64,000 nucleotides of DNA from Pseudomonas sp. RSB 5.4 (lineage in GTDB: Bacteria > Pseudomonadota > Gammaproteobacteria > Pseudomonadales > Pseudomonadaceae). A model generated the notes under the pieces. The model worked only from the letters and a program-made list of their open reading frames with translations. It ran no database searches and was not told where the DNA came from. The stretch spans positions 1,702,501 through 1,766,500 of the forward strand of contig NZ_CP146986.1 in assembly GCF_037126175.1 (NCBI RefSeq), read 5' to 3'. Position numbers and translations under genes: made by a program. Positions within the stretch are counted from its first letter, which is position 1, and the number at the start of each line of letters is the position of its first letter. Shown one piece after another: positions 16,938 to 27,962 of the stretch.

Positions 16938-18248
16938 ATGCAACCCACTGCAAAAGCTCTGCTTGCCCTCACCTGCATGACCCTCAGCAGCGTCAGCCTT
17001 GGCGCCCAGACCCTGACCATCGCCACCGTCAACAACAGCGACATGATTCGCATGCAAAAGCTCTCGAAAACCTTCGAGGCCGAGCATCCGGAGATCAAGC
17101 TCAATTGGGTGGTGCTGGAAGAAAACGTCCTGCGCCAACGCCTGACCACCGACATCGCCACCCAGGGTGGGCAGTTCGATGTGTTGACCATCGGCATGTA
17201 CGAAGCGGCACTCTGGGGCGCCAAGGGTTGGCTCGAACCGATGAAGGATCTGCCGGCCAGCTACGCCCTCGACGACGTATTCCCGTCGGTGCGTGAAGGC
17301 CTGTCGGTCAAGGGTTCGCTATACGCACTGCCGTTCTACGCCGAAAGCTCGATCACCTATTACCGCACCGACCTGTTCAAGGATGCCGGGCTGACCATGC
17401 CCGAGCGCCCGACCTGGGAACAGATCGCCGGCTTCGCCGAAAAACTCACCAACAAGGATAAAGAGCAGTACGGCATCTGCCTGCGCGGCAAGGCCGGCTG
17501 GGGCGAGAACATGGCGCTGATCACCACTGTCGCCAATGCTTATGGCGCGCGTTGGTTCGATGAAAAATGGCAGCCGGAATTCACCGGCCCGGAGTGGAAA
17601 AACGCGCTGAACTTCTACGTCGACACCATGAAGAAATCCGGCCCGCCGGGAGCCTCCAGTAACGGGTTCAACGAGAACCTGGCGCTGTTCAACAGCGGCA
17701 AGTGCGCAATCTGGGTGGACGCTTCCGTCGCTGGCTCGTTCGTCACTGACAAGACCCAAAGCAAGGTCGCCGATCACGTTGGCTTCACTTTCGCACCGCA
17801 TCAGGTTACCGATAAGGGCTCGGCATGGCTGTATTCGTGGGCGCTGGCAATTCCGACCAGCTCCAAAGCCAAGGATGCCGCCAAGGCGTTCAGTGCCTGG
17901 GCCACCTCCAAGGAGTACGGTGAACTGGTGGCCAAGACCGATGGCATCGCCAACGTGCCACCGGGCACCCGCGCTTCGACTTACAGCGACGCTTACATGA
18001 GCGCCGCACCGTTCGCCAAGGTCACGCTGGAGTCGCTGAAAGCGGCGGATCCGAGCAAACCGACGTTGAAACCGGTGCCCTATATCGGCATTCAACTGGT
18101 GACCATTCCTGAATTCCAGGGCGTGGGCACCCAGGTCGGCAAACTGTTCTCGGCGGCGCTGATCGGCCAGACCACGGTGGACCAGGCCCTGGCCGCCGCG
18201 CAGCAAACTACCGAACGCGAGATGAAGCGCGCCGGTTATCCCAAGTAA
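16938..18248 (+). CDS. mtlE: MtlE, mannitol/sorbitol ABC transporter substrate-binding protein
   Basis: A 436-residue periplasmic binding protein of the extracellular solute-binding family 1. The N-terminus is a Sec signal peptide (LLALTCMTLSSVSLGAQ) with likely cleavage after Gly-Ala. The mature part has TLTIATVNNSDMIRM, the GQFDVLTIGMYEAALWG strand and the hinge segment LPFYAESSITYYR seen in sugar-binding proteins. It captures mannitol and related polyols and delivers them to MtlFG. AAAAGGAG precedes the ATG. It is the first gene of the operon, and the hairpin after it may let it be made in excess over the membrane subunits, as is usual for binding proteins. Confidence 0.93.
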   Translation: MQPTAKALLALTCMTLSSVSLGAQTLTIATVNNSDMIRMQKLSKTFEAEHPEIKLNWVVLEENVLRQRLTTDIATQGGQFDVLTIGMYEAALWGAKGWLEPMKDLPASYALDDVFPSVREGLSVKGSLYALPFYAESSITYYRTDLFKDAGLTMPERPTWEQIAGFAEKLTNKDKEQYGICLRGKAGWGENMALITTVANAYGARWFDEKWQPEFTGPEWKNALNFYVDTMKKSGPPGASSNGFNENLALFNSGKCAIWVDASVAGSFVTDKTQSKVADHVGFTFAPHQVTDKGSAWLYSWALAIPTSSKAKDAAKAFSAWATSKEYGELVAKTDGIANVPPGTRASTYSDAYMSAAPFAKVTLESLKAADPSKPTLKPVPYIGIQLVTIPEFQGVGTQVGKLFSAALIGQTTVDQALAAAQQTTEREMKRAGYPK

Positions 18249-18274
18249 CCGCTGAACGACTTGCTCCTGCCTCC

Positions 18275-18363
18275 TGTGGGAGCGGGCTTGCTCGCGAAAG
18301 CGGTGGGTCAGTGTCATGTGTATTGACTGACACGGCGCCTTCGCGAGCAAGCCCGCTCCCACA
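18275..18363. repeat. REPIN inside the mtl operon, between mtlE and mtlF
   Basis: GTGGGAGCGGGCTTGCTCGC and its exact reverse complement form the arms, with an inner imperfect pair (GTGTCA/TGACAC). It lies in the 155-base gap between the binding-protein gene and the first permease gene, where it can stabilise the upstream mRNA end. Confidence 0.9.
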
Positions 18364-18403
18364 AGGGATCTCCATAGGTCTGTATGACTCGGTTGTGATC
18401 ACC

Positions 18404-19330
18404 ATGAATACTTCAACTGCCAAAGCCCACCTCGACCTGTCGCAACCCCAGCGCAAAGTCCGCGTACGCAATCCCGGCTGGTTTCTGGTCAGCCCGTCGG
18501 TGGCCCTGTTGCTGCTGTGGATGATCGTGCCGCTGGGCATGACCATTTACTTCTCGATGATTCGCTACAACCTGCTCGATCCGGGGGTGAACGAATTCGT
18601 CGGGCTGGAGAACTTCACCTACTTCCTGACCGACTCCGGTTTCCTGCCCGGCGCTACCAATACCCTGTTGCTGGTGGGCAGCGTGCTGTTGATCAGCGTG
18701 GTGTTCGGGGTGTTGATCAGCGCCTTGCTTGAGGCCAGCGAATTTCTCGGACGCGGCATCGTGCGGGTGATGCTGATTTCGCCGTTCTTCATCATGCCCA
18801 CCGTCGGTGCGCTGATCTGGAAGAACCTGATTTTCCATCCGGTGTCGGGAATCCTCGCCTACGTCTGGCGGCTGTTCGGCGCCGAGCCGGTGGACTGGCT
18901 GGCGCACTACCCGCTGCTGTCGATCATCATCATTGTCTCGTGGCAATGGCTGCCCTTCGCGATCCTGATCCTGATGACCGCCATGCAGTCCCTCGACCAG
19001 GAACAGAAAGAAGCTGCGCGCCTCGATGGCGCCGGTCCGGTGGCGATCTTCTGGCACCTGACCCTGCCACACCTGGCGCGGCCGATTGCGGTGGTGGTGA
19101 TGATCGAAACGATCTTCCTGCTGTCGGTGTTCGCCGAGATCTTCACCACCACCAACGGCGGCCCCGGTTACGCCTCGACCAACCTCGCCTACCTGATCTA
19201 CAACCAGGCGCTGGTGCAGTTCGACGTCGGCATGGCCTCGGCGGGCGGCTTGATTGCCGTGGTCATCGCCAACATCGCCGCGATCATTCTGGTGCGGATG
19301 ATCGGCAAAAACCTGACTGACAAAGCCTGA
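18404..19330 (+). CDS. mtlF: MtlF, polyol ABC transporter permease
   Basis: A 308-residue inner-membrane permease with six hydrophobic segments (first FLVSPSVALLLLWMIVPLG) and the coupling motif EAARLDGAGPVAIFWHLTLP that contacts the ATPase. The MalF-type partner of MtlG. I use ATG 18404 because the open frame further upstream runs through the hairpin repeat; the binding site before this ATG is weak, so translation may be modest. It overlaps no neighbour but ends only 8 bases before mtlG. Confidence 0.9.
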   Translation: MNTSTAKAHLDLSQPQRKVRVRNPGWFLVSPSVALLLLWMIVPLGMTIYFSMIRYNLLDPGVNEFVGLENFTYFLTDSGFLPGATNTLLLVGSVLLISVVFGVLISALLEASEFLGRGIVRVMLISPFFIMPTVGALIWKNLIFHPVSGILAYVWRLFGAEPVDWLAHYPLLSIIIIVSWQWLPFAILILMTAMQSLDQEQKEAARLDGAGPVAIFWHLTLPHLARPIAVVVMIETIFLLSVFAEIFTTTNGGPGYASTNLAYLIYNQALVQFDVGMASAGGLIAVVIANIAAIILVRMIGKNLTDKA

Positions 19331-19338
19331 GGCCTGCC

Positions 19339-20169
<831 letters not shown>

Positions 20170-20194
20170 ATCTCGCTCATTCGACACTCTCCCC

Positions 20195-20283
20195 TGTGGG
20201 AGCGGGCTTGCTCGCGAAAGCGGAGTGTCATCCAACAATGATGGTGCCTGACACGGCCCCTTCGCGAGCAAGCCCGCTCCCAC
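20195..20283. repeat. REPIN inside the mtl operon, between mtlG and mtlK
   Basis: The same arms as at 18275 (GTGGGAGCGGGCTTGCTCGC), with a GTGTCA...TGACAC inner pair. It almost fills the gap between mtlG and mtlK. Confidence 0.9.
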
Positions 20284-20333
20284 CAAAAACCTGCCCGGCG
20301 CTATTGAATTAACTTAAGCGGAGGCCCATCACC

Positions 20334-21437
<1,104 letters not shown>

Positions 21438-21454
21438 ATTTCGAGACTTGCCCG

Positions 21455-22927
21455 ATGAAACTGAATAAACAAAACCTGCATCGCCTCGCCCCCGAGGTGC
21501 AACTGCCGGCCTACAGCCTCAGCGACACCCGCGAGGGCATCGCACACATTGGCGTCGGCGGCTTTCACCGCGCGCATCAGGCGTACTACACCGATGCACT
21601 GATGAACACCGGTCAGGCGCTGGACTGGGCGATCTGCGGCGTCGGCCTGCGCGCCGAAGACCGCCGCGCCCGTGACGACCTCAAGGAACAGGACTACCTG
21701 TTCACCCTGTTCGAACTCGGTGACAGCGACGACACCGAGGTGCGGGTGATCGGCGCGATCCGCGACATGCTCCTCGCCGAAGATGGCGCGCAGGCGCTGA
21801 TCGACAAACTCGCCGATCCGCAGATCCGCATTGTCTCGCTGACCATCACCGAAGGCGGCTACTGCATCGACGACAGCAACGGCGAATTCATGGCGCACCT
21901 GCCGCAGATCCAACACGATCTGACAAATCCGCAAACGCCGAAAACCGTGTTCGGTTTCCTCTGCGCGGCGCTGGAAAAGCGTCGTGGCGCAGGCACGCCG
22001 GCGTTCACTATCATGTCCTGCGATAACCTGCCGCATAACGGCGCGGTGACCCGCAAAGCGCTGCTGGCCTTCGCCACCCTGCGCGACGCAGGACTGTGCG
22101 ACTGGATCGAGCAGAACGTCAGTTTCCCCAACGCCATGGTTGATCGCATCACGCCGATGACCAGCACCGCGCATCGCCTGCAACTGGCCGACAAACACGC
22201 GGTGGACGATGCCTGGCCAGTGGTCTGCGAGCCGTTTGTGCAATGGGTGCTGGAAGACAAATTCGTCAACGGTCGCCCGGCCTGGGAACAGGTCGGCGTG
22301 CAGTTCACCGATGACGTTTCGCCCTACGAAGAAATGAAGATCAAACTGCTTAACGGCAGCCACTTGGCGCTGACGTATCTGGGTTTTCTGAAGGGCTACC
22401 GCTTCGTTCACGAAACCATGAACGACCCGCTGTTCGTGCGCTATGTGCGTGCGTACATGGACCTCGATGTCACCCCACAACTGGCGCCGGTACCGGGCAT
22501 CGATCTGACCGACTACAAAAATACGCTGGTCGCGCGCTTCTCCAATCAGGCAATTGCCGATCAGCTGGAGCGGGTGTGTTCGGATGGCTCGTCGAAGTTT
22601 CCCAAGTTCACCATTCCGACGATCAACCGATTGATTGCCGATGGTCAGGAAACCAGGCGTGCGGCGCTGGTGGTGGCGGCCTGGGCGCTGTATCTGAAGG
22701 GCGTCGACGAGAACGGCGATACCTATGCGATTCCTGATCCGCGGGCGGAATTTTGTCAGGGGCTGGTGGCGGATGATGCGCTGATTACCCAGCGGTTGCT
22801 GGCGGTCGAGGAGATCTTCGGCACGGCGATACCGCGTTCGGCGGAGTTTGTCGCGGCGTTCGAGTGGTGCTGCAACAGTTTGCGTGAGGTGGGTGTTTCG
22901 CGGACTTTGGAGCGGGTTTTGGCCTGA
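21455..22927 (+). CDS. mtlD: MtlD, mannitol 2-dehydrogenase
   Basis: A 490-residue long-chain polyol dehydrogenase that oxidises D-mannitol to D-fructose with NAD+. The N-terminal nucleotide-binding part has IGVGGFHRAHQAYY and the catalytic group MKIKLLNGSHLAL gives Lys295, Asn300 and His303, the same numbering as the crystallised P. fluorescens enzyme, which also supports the ATG at 21455. The frame is open further upstream only within mtlK. Its product fructose is the substrate of MtlZ downstream. Confidence 0.96.
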   Translation: MKLNKQNLHRLAPEVQLPAYSLSDTREGIAHIGVGGFHRAHQAYYTDALMNTGQALDWAICGVGLRAEDRRARDDLKEQDYLFTLFELGDSDDTEVRVIGAIRDMLLAEDGAQALIDKLADPQIRIVSLTITEGGYCIDDSNGEFMAHLPQIQHDLTNPQTPKTVFGFLCAALEKRRGAGTPAFTIMSCDNLPHNGAVTRKALLAFATLRDAGLCDWIEQNVSFPNAMVDRITPMTSTAHRLQLADKHAVDDAWPVVCEPFVQWVLEDKFVNGRPAWEQVGVQFTDDVSPYEEMKIKLLNGSHLALTYLGFLKGYRFVHETMNDPLFVRYVRAYMDLDVTPQLAPVPGIDLTDYKNTLVARFSNQAIADQLERVCSDGSSKFPKFTIPTINRLIADGQETRRAALVVAAWALYLKGVDENGDTYAIPDPRAEFCQGLVADDALITQRLLAVEEIFGTAIPRSAEFVAAFEWCCNSLREVGVSRTLERVLA

Positions 22928-22950
22928 GTTCAGCGGTGAAACCACCGACG

Positions 22951-23019
22951 CCTTCGCGAGCAAGCCCGCTCCCACAGGGGAACCCGTTTCACAATGTGGG
23001 AGCGAGCTTGCTCGCGAAT
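22951..23019. repeat. Short REP pair inside the mtl operon, between mtlD and mtlY
   Basis: The unit CGCGAGCAAGCCCGCTCCCA is followed after a short spacer by its inverse TGGGAGCGAGCTTGCTCGCG. The order of arms is the reverse of the other mtl copies, and the spacer is much shorter. Confidence 0.85.
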
Positions 23020-23062
23020 GGCAGCCTCACCTAGGCAGATCTGGAACCCTGAGGACCTCACT

Positions 23063-24559
23063 GTGACCACCCGACAACTCTTCCTCGGCATCGACTGCGG
23101 CACCCAGGGCACCAAGGCGATCATCCTCGATGCCGCCAACGGTCAGGTGCTCGGCGAAGGCGCCGCCACCCACACGATGATCAGCGGCGCCAACGGCCGG
23201 CGCGAGCAGGACACTCAACAGTGGCTGGACGCCTTCGCCCTCGCCACCCGCCGAGCCCTGCTCGCCGCCAATATCGACGGTCAGGCGATTCTCGGCATCG
23301 GCGTCTCCGGCCAGCAACACGGCCTGGTGCTGCTCGACGATCAGGGCCAGGTGTTGCGCCCGGCCAAACTGTGGTGCGACACCGAAACCACCGATGAAAA
23401 TGACCGTCTGCTCAAGCACCTCGGCGGCGAAAAAGGCTCGCTGGAACGCCTCGGCGTGGTCATCGCGCCTGGCTATACCGTGTCGAAACTGCTCTGGACC
23501 AAAGAACAACACCCGGAGGTGTTCTCGCGTATCGCGCGCATTCTGCTGCCCCACGATTATCTGAATTACTGGCTCACCGGCCGCGCGTGCAGCGAATACG
23601 GCGACGCCTCCGGCACCGGCTATTTCAACGTGCGCAGCCGCCAGTGGGACTTGCAACTGCTGCGCGACATCGACGCCACGGGTCGCCTGCAAGCGGCGCT
23701 GCCGGAGCTGATCGACGCGCATCAGGCGGTCGGCACCTTGCTACCGGCGATTGCCGAACAGCTCGGCCTCAACCCGAATGCGCTGGTCGCCAGCGGCGGT
23801 GGCGACAACATGATGGGCGCCATCGGCACCGGCAACATTCAGCCGGGAGCGATCACCATGAGCCTCGGCTCCTCCGGCACGGTGTACGCCTACGCCGCAG
23901 CGCCGAAGGTCAGCGCGGATGCCTCGGTCGCCACGTTCTGTTCATCCAGCGGTGGCTGGCTGCCGCTGATCTGCACCATGAACCTGACCAATGCCACCGG
24001 CGCAATCCGCGAACTGTTCAACCTCGACCTGGAGCAATTCAATCAACTCGTGGCCCAGGCGCCGATCGGTGCCGAAGGCGTGAGCATGCTGCCGTTCCTC
24101 AACGGCGAACGCGTCCCCGCCCTGCCCCATGCCACCGGCAGCCTGCACGGCCTGACCCTGAGCAACCTGACCCAGGCCAACCTGTGTCGCGCCGTGGTCG
24201 AGGGCACCACCTTCGGTTTGCGTTATGGACTGGATCTGTTACGCCACAATGGTTTACAAAGCCGCAGCATTTGCCTGATCGGCGGCGGTTCGAAAAGCGC
24301 GGTGTGGCGGCAGATCGTCGCCGACATCATGAACACCCCGGTGATCTGCACCGAACACAGCGAAGCCGCAGCCCTCGGCGCGGCGATTCAGGCGGCGTGG
24401 TGCAAGTCATGGTCGAACGGCCACGAGGACACTTTGGCCGACCTGTGCCAGCGCTGCGTGAAGCTCGATCTGCACAGTGAAACCCTGCCGGTCGCCGCCC
24501 ATGTCGCGGCGTTCCAGCAGGCCTATGAACGCTATCAACAGCATGTCGCAAACCTATAA
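23063..24559 (+). CDS. mtlY: MtlY, xylulokinase
   Basis: A 498-residue FGGY-family sugar kinase. It starts with LFLGIDCGTQGTKAII, the phosphate-binding loop, has SGQQHGLVLLD, and ends with the ADP-site motif LIGGGSKSAVWRQIVAD. In the P. fluorescens operon it phosphorylates D-xylulose formed from arabitol by MtlD. GTG 23063 is chosen because GAGG lies 8 bases before it and the upstream frame comes from the repeat. It ends 13 bases before mtlZ. Confidence 0.93.
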   Translation: MTTRQLFLGIDCGTQGTKAIILDAANGQVLGEGAATHTMISGANGRREQDTQQWLDAFALATRRALLAANIDGQAILGIGVSGQQHGLVLLDDQGQVLRPAKLWCDTETTDENDRLLKHLGGEKGSLERLGVVIAPGYTVSKLLWTKEQHPEVFSRIARILLPHDYLNYWLTGRACSEYGDASGTGYFNVRSRQWDLQLLRDIDATGRLQAALPELIDAHQAVGTLLPAIAEQLGLNPNALVASGGGDNMMGAIGTGNIQPGAITMSLGSSGTVYAYAAAPKVSADASVATFCSSSGGWLPLICTMNLTNATGAIRELFNLDLEQFNQLVAQAPIGAEGVSMLPFLNGERVPALPHATGSLHGLTLSNLTQANLCRAVVEGTTFGLRYGLDLLRHNGLQSRSICLIGGGSKSAVWRQIVADIMNTPVICTEHSEAAALGAAIQAAWCKSWSNGHEDTLADLCQRCVKLDLHSETLPVAAHVAAFQQAYERYQQHVANL

Positions 24560-24572
24560 AGAGCAAACAATT

Positions 24573-25511
24573 ATGTATTTGGTGTGTGGCGAAGCCCTGT
24601 TCGATTTCTTCAGCGAAGACGATGCCAGCGGTCTGGCTTCGAAAGTGAATTTCAAGGCGATTGCCGGCGGCTCGCCGTTCAACGTCGCGGTCGGCTTGCG
24701 CCGTTTGGGCGTGGATTCGGCGCTGTTTGCCGGGCTGTCTACCGACTATCTCGGCCGACGTCTGCAGCAGGTGCTGCAGGATGAAGGTGTGCGTGCGGAC
24801 TACCTGATCGACTTTGCCGCGCCAACCACGCTGGCGATGGTCGCGGTCGGTGCCAACGGTTCGCCGCATTACAGCTTTCGCGGCGAGGGCTGCGCTGATC
24901 GCCAATTAAGCCTCGCCCATCTGCCACAACTGGGCGCTGACGTCCGTGGTCTGCACATCGGCTCGTTCTCGCTGGTGGTGCAGCCGATCGCCGACACCTT
25001 GCTGACGCTGGTGCAACGTGAAAGCGACAAGCGGTTGATCACCCTCGACCCCAACGTGCGCCTCAACCCCGAGCCGAACATCGACCTGTGGCGCGAGCGG
25101 GTGGCGACCCTGGTGCAACTGGCCGACATGATCAAGGTCAGCGACGAAGACCTGAGCCTGCTGTACCCGGAACAGGATCCGCAGCGCGTCATCGAAGGCT
25201 GGCTGCAACATCGCTGCCAGTTGGTGTTCCTGACCCGTGGCGGCGAAGGCGCAACGGTATTCAGTCGCGCTCACGGCTCATGGTCGGTACCAGCGGTTTC
25301 AGTGAAAATCGCCGATACCGTCGGCGCCGGCGATACCTTTCAAGCGGCGCTGATCACCTGGTTGACTGAACAGGGGCTGGACTCGGTCGAAGGGGTTCAA
25401 GCGCTCAGCCGTGAGCAGATCGACACGATGCTCAGGTTTGCCGTACAGGCGGCCGCCCTGACCTGCAGCAAGACCGGTCCGGATTTGCCCTATCGTCACC
25501 AGTTGAGCTGA
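24573..25511 (+). CDS. mtlZ: MtlZ, fructokinase
   Basis: A 312-residue PfkB-family kinase. The N-terminal GGSPFNVAVGLRRLG is the first ribokinase signature and DTVGAGDTFQAALI the second, with the catalytic Asp. It converts fructose from MtlD to fructose 6-phosphate, joining mannitol use to central metabolism. The start is ATG 24573, the last gene of the operon. No clear terminator hairpin lies between it and the lipoprotein gene 43 bases on. Confidence 0.93.
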   Translation: MYLVCGEALFDFFSEDDASGLASKVNFKAIAGGSPFNVAVGLRRLGVDSALFAGLSTDYLGRRLQQVLQDEGVRADYLIDFAAPTTLAMVAVGANGSPHYSFRGEGCADRQLSLAHLPQLGADVRGLHIGSFSLVVQPIADTLLTLVQRESDKRLITLDPNVRLNPEPNIDLWRERVATLVQLADMIKVSDEDLSLLYPEQDPQRVIEGWLQHRCQLVFLTRGGEGATVFSRAHGSWSVPAVSVKIADTVGAGDTFQAALITWLTEQGLDSVEGVQALSREQIDTMLRFAVQAAALTCSKTGPDLPYRHQLS

Positions 25512-25554
25512 GCGCGTAGACTGTCGCCCTTTTTGCGCGCATGGGGATGACGGT

Positions 25555-26175
25555 TTGATTTCGGGGCGGACGGCGGGACTTTTGATACTGGCGGGATTAC
25601 TCAGCGGCTGCGGCACCTCGCCACCGCGTTCGCCGGAAGACATCTGCGCAATCTTCCGCGAAAAAAGCGACTGGTACGACGCCGCGCAAGTCACGCAAAA
25701 GCGCTGGGGCGTACCGATCCAGGTGCCCTTCGCGATCATGTATCAGGAGTCCGGCTATCGCTACGACGCCAAGACGCCGCGCAAATACCTGCTGTGGGTG
25801 ATCCCGTGGGGCCGGGTCACCACCGCGTCGGGCTACGCCCAGGCCAAGGATGAAGTCTGGTCCGACTACCAGAAAAGCACCGGCAGACATGGCGCCGATC
25901 GCGAAGACTTCGACGACGCCATCGACTTCGTCGGCTGGTACATGGACAAGACCACTTCGATCAACGGCGTGTACAAGTACGACGCCTATAACCAGTACCT
26001 GAACTACCACGAAGGCTGGGGCGGTTTCCGCAACAAGACCTACGCCAGCAAGGCCTGGCTGATGCCGACTGCACGCAAGGTGCAGGCGCGTTCCGATGTG
26101 TATGCGCGGCAGTATGCCGGGTGCAAGGACGATCTGAATCGCGGCTTCTGGAGCCGGTTCTGGCATTGGTTGTAG
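25555..26175 (+). CDS. Lipoprotein with lysozyme/transglycosylase-like motif
   Basis: A 206-residue exported protein. A signal with lipobox LLSGC (Cys19) predicts lipid attachment. FAIMYQESGYRYDA resembles the catalytic Glu segment of soluble lytic transglycosylases, and YNQYLNYHEGWGG is also seen in such proteins, so peptidoglycan cleavage is plausible but not proven. TTG 25555 follows GGGGAT; no ATG gives a frame including the lipobox. It is co-directional with mtlZ but has no evident link to mannitol use. Confidence 0.75.
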   Translation: MISGRTAGLLILAGLLSGCGTSPPRSPEDICAIFREKSDWYDAAQVTQKRWGVPIQVPFAIMYQESGYRYDAKTPRKYLLWVIPWGRVTTASGYAQAKDEVWSDYQKSTGRHGADREDFDDAIDFVGWYMDKTTSINGVYKYDAYNQYLNYHEGWGGFRNKTYASKAWLMPTARKVQARSDVYARQYAGCKDDLNRGFWSRFWHWL

Positions 26176-26191
26176 CCCGCCGAAAATCCCC

Positions 26192-26276
26192 TGTAGGAGC
26201 TGCCGCAGGCTGCGATCTTTTGATTTTGTTTTTTACAATCAAGATCAAAAGATCGCAGCCTGCGGCAGCTCCTACA
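26192..26276. repeat. REP/REPIN-type inverted repeat, GTAGGAGCTGCC family
   Basis: The arms TGTAGGAGCTGCCGCAGGC and the exact reverse complement enclose an AT-rich loop with TTTTGATTTTG. It lies between the convergent lipoprotein and porin genes and could terminate both. Confidence 0.88.
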
Positions 26277-26286
26277 GGGGGGAGGT

Positions 26287-27588
26287 TTAGAGGACGGAGA
26301 AGTTGTAACTCACAATCAACCGGGTCTCATCCACATCCCGCGCAAACTTTTCATAGTTGGTGCGGTAAGTCGCATTGCGCAGACGCAGGCTGACATCCTT
26401 GAACGTGCCCGTCTGGATCACGTACTTCAACTCGCTGTCGCGTTCCCACTCTTTGCCTTCCTGATCGCTGCCCGGGACTTTGATGTGGTCACCGTTCACA
26501 TAACGGGTCAAGAAGCTCAGGCCGTTGATGCCGATCGCCTTGAAGTCATAGTCGTAACGCAGCTGCCAGGAACGTTCCTGCGCCGCGGCGAAGTCGTTGA
26601 CCTGCACGTAGTTGACCAGATACGGGTTGCTGCCATCGAGGTACGGCATCGAGTTGTCGCCGTTCATGCGCTGCCAGCCGGCACTGAAGGTGTGGCCGCT
26701 GATGCCATAGGAAAGCATGCCGCTCAAGGCGCGGTTGTCGATCGAACCGGCACGCTCCGCACCGCTGTCGGCACTCTTGATCACGCGCAAATCGGCCTTC
26801 AGCACGCCGTCGCCCAACGGCTGATTGCCGAGCAAACCAATGAAGTGCTGACGGTAGATGTCTTCCAGTTCCGCGTAGTGATACTGCGCGGTCAGGCGAT
26901 CGTTGATCTTGTAGTCGATGCCATACATGTCGAAATGATCGGCAGTGGTATTACAGGCGTAGCGCTTGTTCTTGCAGTGCACGCGGATGTCTTGCGAGTC
27001 GGTGGAATCCCGTGCGGTGTACTTGTCCAGACGCGCGGCCATGAAGGTCAGGTCCTTGACCTCTTTAGAGGTCAGCATGGCGCCGTTGAACAGGGTCGGC
27101 AGCAAGCGACCGTCGTTGTACTTGAGCAGCGGCAGATCCGGCAGCAACGCGCCGTACTTCAACACCGTGTCCGAGACCTTGACCTTGGCGGTCAGGCCCA
27201 TTTTCGCGTACTGGCCCTTGGAGCCGCGCGGGTTGTCGCCGCTGGACGGCAGCAAGCCGCTGTTGCTGCGATCAGGGCTGGAATCGAGCTGCAAGCCGAG
27301 CATGCCCAGCGCATCGATACCGAAGCCCACCGTGCCCTCGGTGTAACCCGATTGCAGATTGAGAATAAAGCCTTGAGCCGACTCTTCACGCTTGGAAGCG
27401 CCCTGCTCGTTGGAGGTGTGCCCATCACGGAAATCGCGGTTGAAATACACCGTGCGCGATTCGATTTTCGCCGTGGTGTCTTCGAGAAAACCGCTGGCCT
27501 GAGCCTGCGCGGCAAAACCGGCGCACAGCACAACGGCGCCGAAGCCAAACGAGTGGCGCGGGGTGATGAGGGGAAATGGGGGACGCAT
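26287..27588 (-). CDS. OprD-family outer-membrane porin
   Basis: A 433-residue protein with a signal peptide (about 25 residues, ending AAQAQA) followed by SGFLEDTTAKIESRTVYFNR, the start of OprD-family barrels. It ends in VSYNFSVL rather than the usual terminal aromatic residue. The family forms 18-stranded substrate-specific channels for amino acids, organic acids or aromatics; the substrate here cannot be told. ATG 27588 is preceded by GGAG with 6 bases spacing. Nothing links it to the divergent vgrG. Confidence 0.9.
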   Translation of the reverse strand: MRPPFPLITPRHSFGFGAVVLCAGFAAQAQASGFLEDTTAKIESRTVYFNRDFRDGHTSNEQGASKREESAQGFILNLQSGYTEGTVGFGIDALGMLGLQLDSSPDRSNSGLLPSSGDNPRGSKGQYAKMGLTAKVKVSDTVLKYGALLPDLPLLKYNDGRLLPTLFNGAMLTSKEVKDLTFMAARLDKYTARDSTDSQDIRVHCKNKRYACNTTADHFDMYGIDYKINDRLTAQYHYAELEDIYRQHFIGLLGNQPLGDGVLKADLRVIKSADSGAERAGSIDNRALSGMLSYGISGHTFSAGWQRMNGDNSMPYLDGSNPYLVNYVQVNDFAAAQERSWQLRYDYDFKAIGINGLSFLTRYVNGDHIKVPGSDQEGKEWERDSELKYVIQTGTFKDVSLRLRNATYRTNYEKFARDVDETRLIVSYNFSVL

Positions 27589-27962
27589 GAAAAACTCCAA
27601 CAGTACAGCGTTTGCGCCGGGGCGCAGTTAGCCAGAAAAATAGCTCCCGTCCCGGGTCAAAAACTGCCGGGAAGAAGTGGACACGCAGGGGTGAGCCGCA
27701 ATGATGGCAGATGGCTTTTACGGGCTGAAGGCGACTTTAGTCTGAAACTGACTGGCTATTCTTTGGCCTGCGATTGGCTAAAACCGCCTGCTGATCAATG
27801 GCTCACGACTGCGAAGCCCCCGGTTTCATTGGGCCAAAAAGCCGATCTAAGGGTTTTCCCTATACGTCGCAGACCCCATCCCTACGGCATTTGCGCCTTG
27901 AACGGGGCGGTTTAATCCTCCATCATCCGTCACCTGCTTATTCAATGGACGGAATTCAAGGC
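27589..27962. other. Divergent intergenic region between the porin gene and vgrG
   Basis: No coding frame with a start and binding site is seen. The open frame of vgrG runs back to 27798, but the residues before 27963 do not look like VgrG. Promoters of both genes should lie here; I cannot point to convincing -35/-10 boxes. Confidence 0.4.
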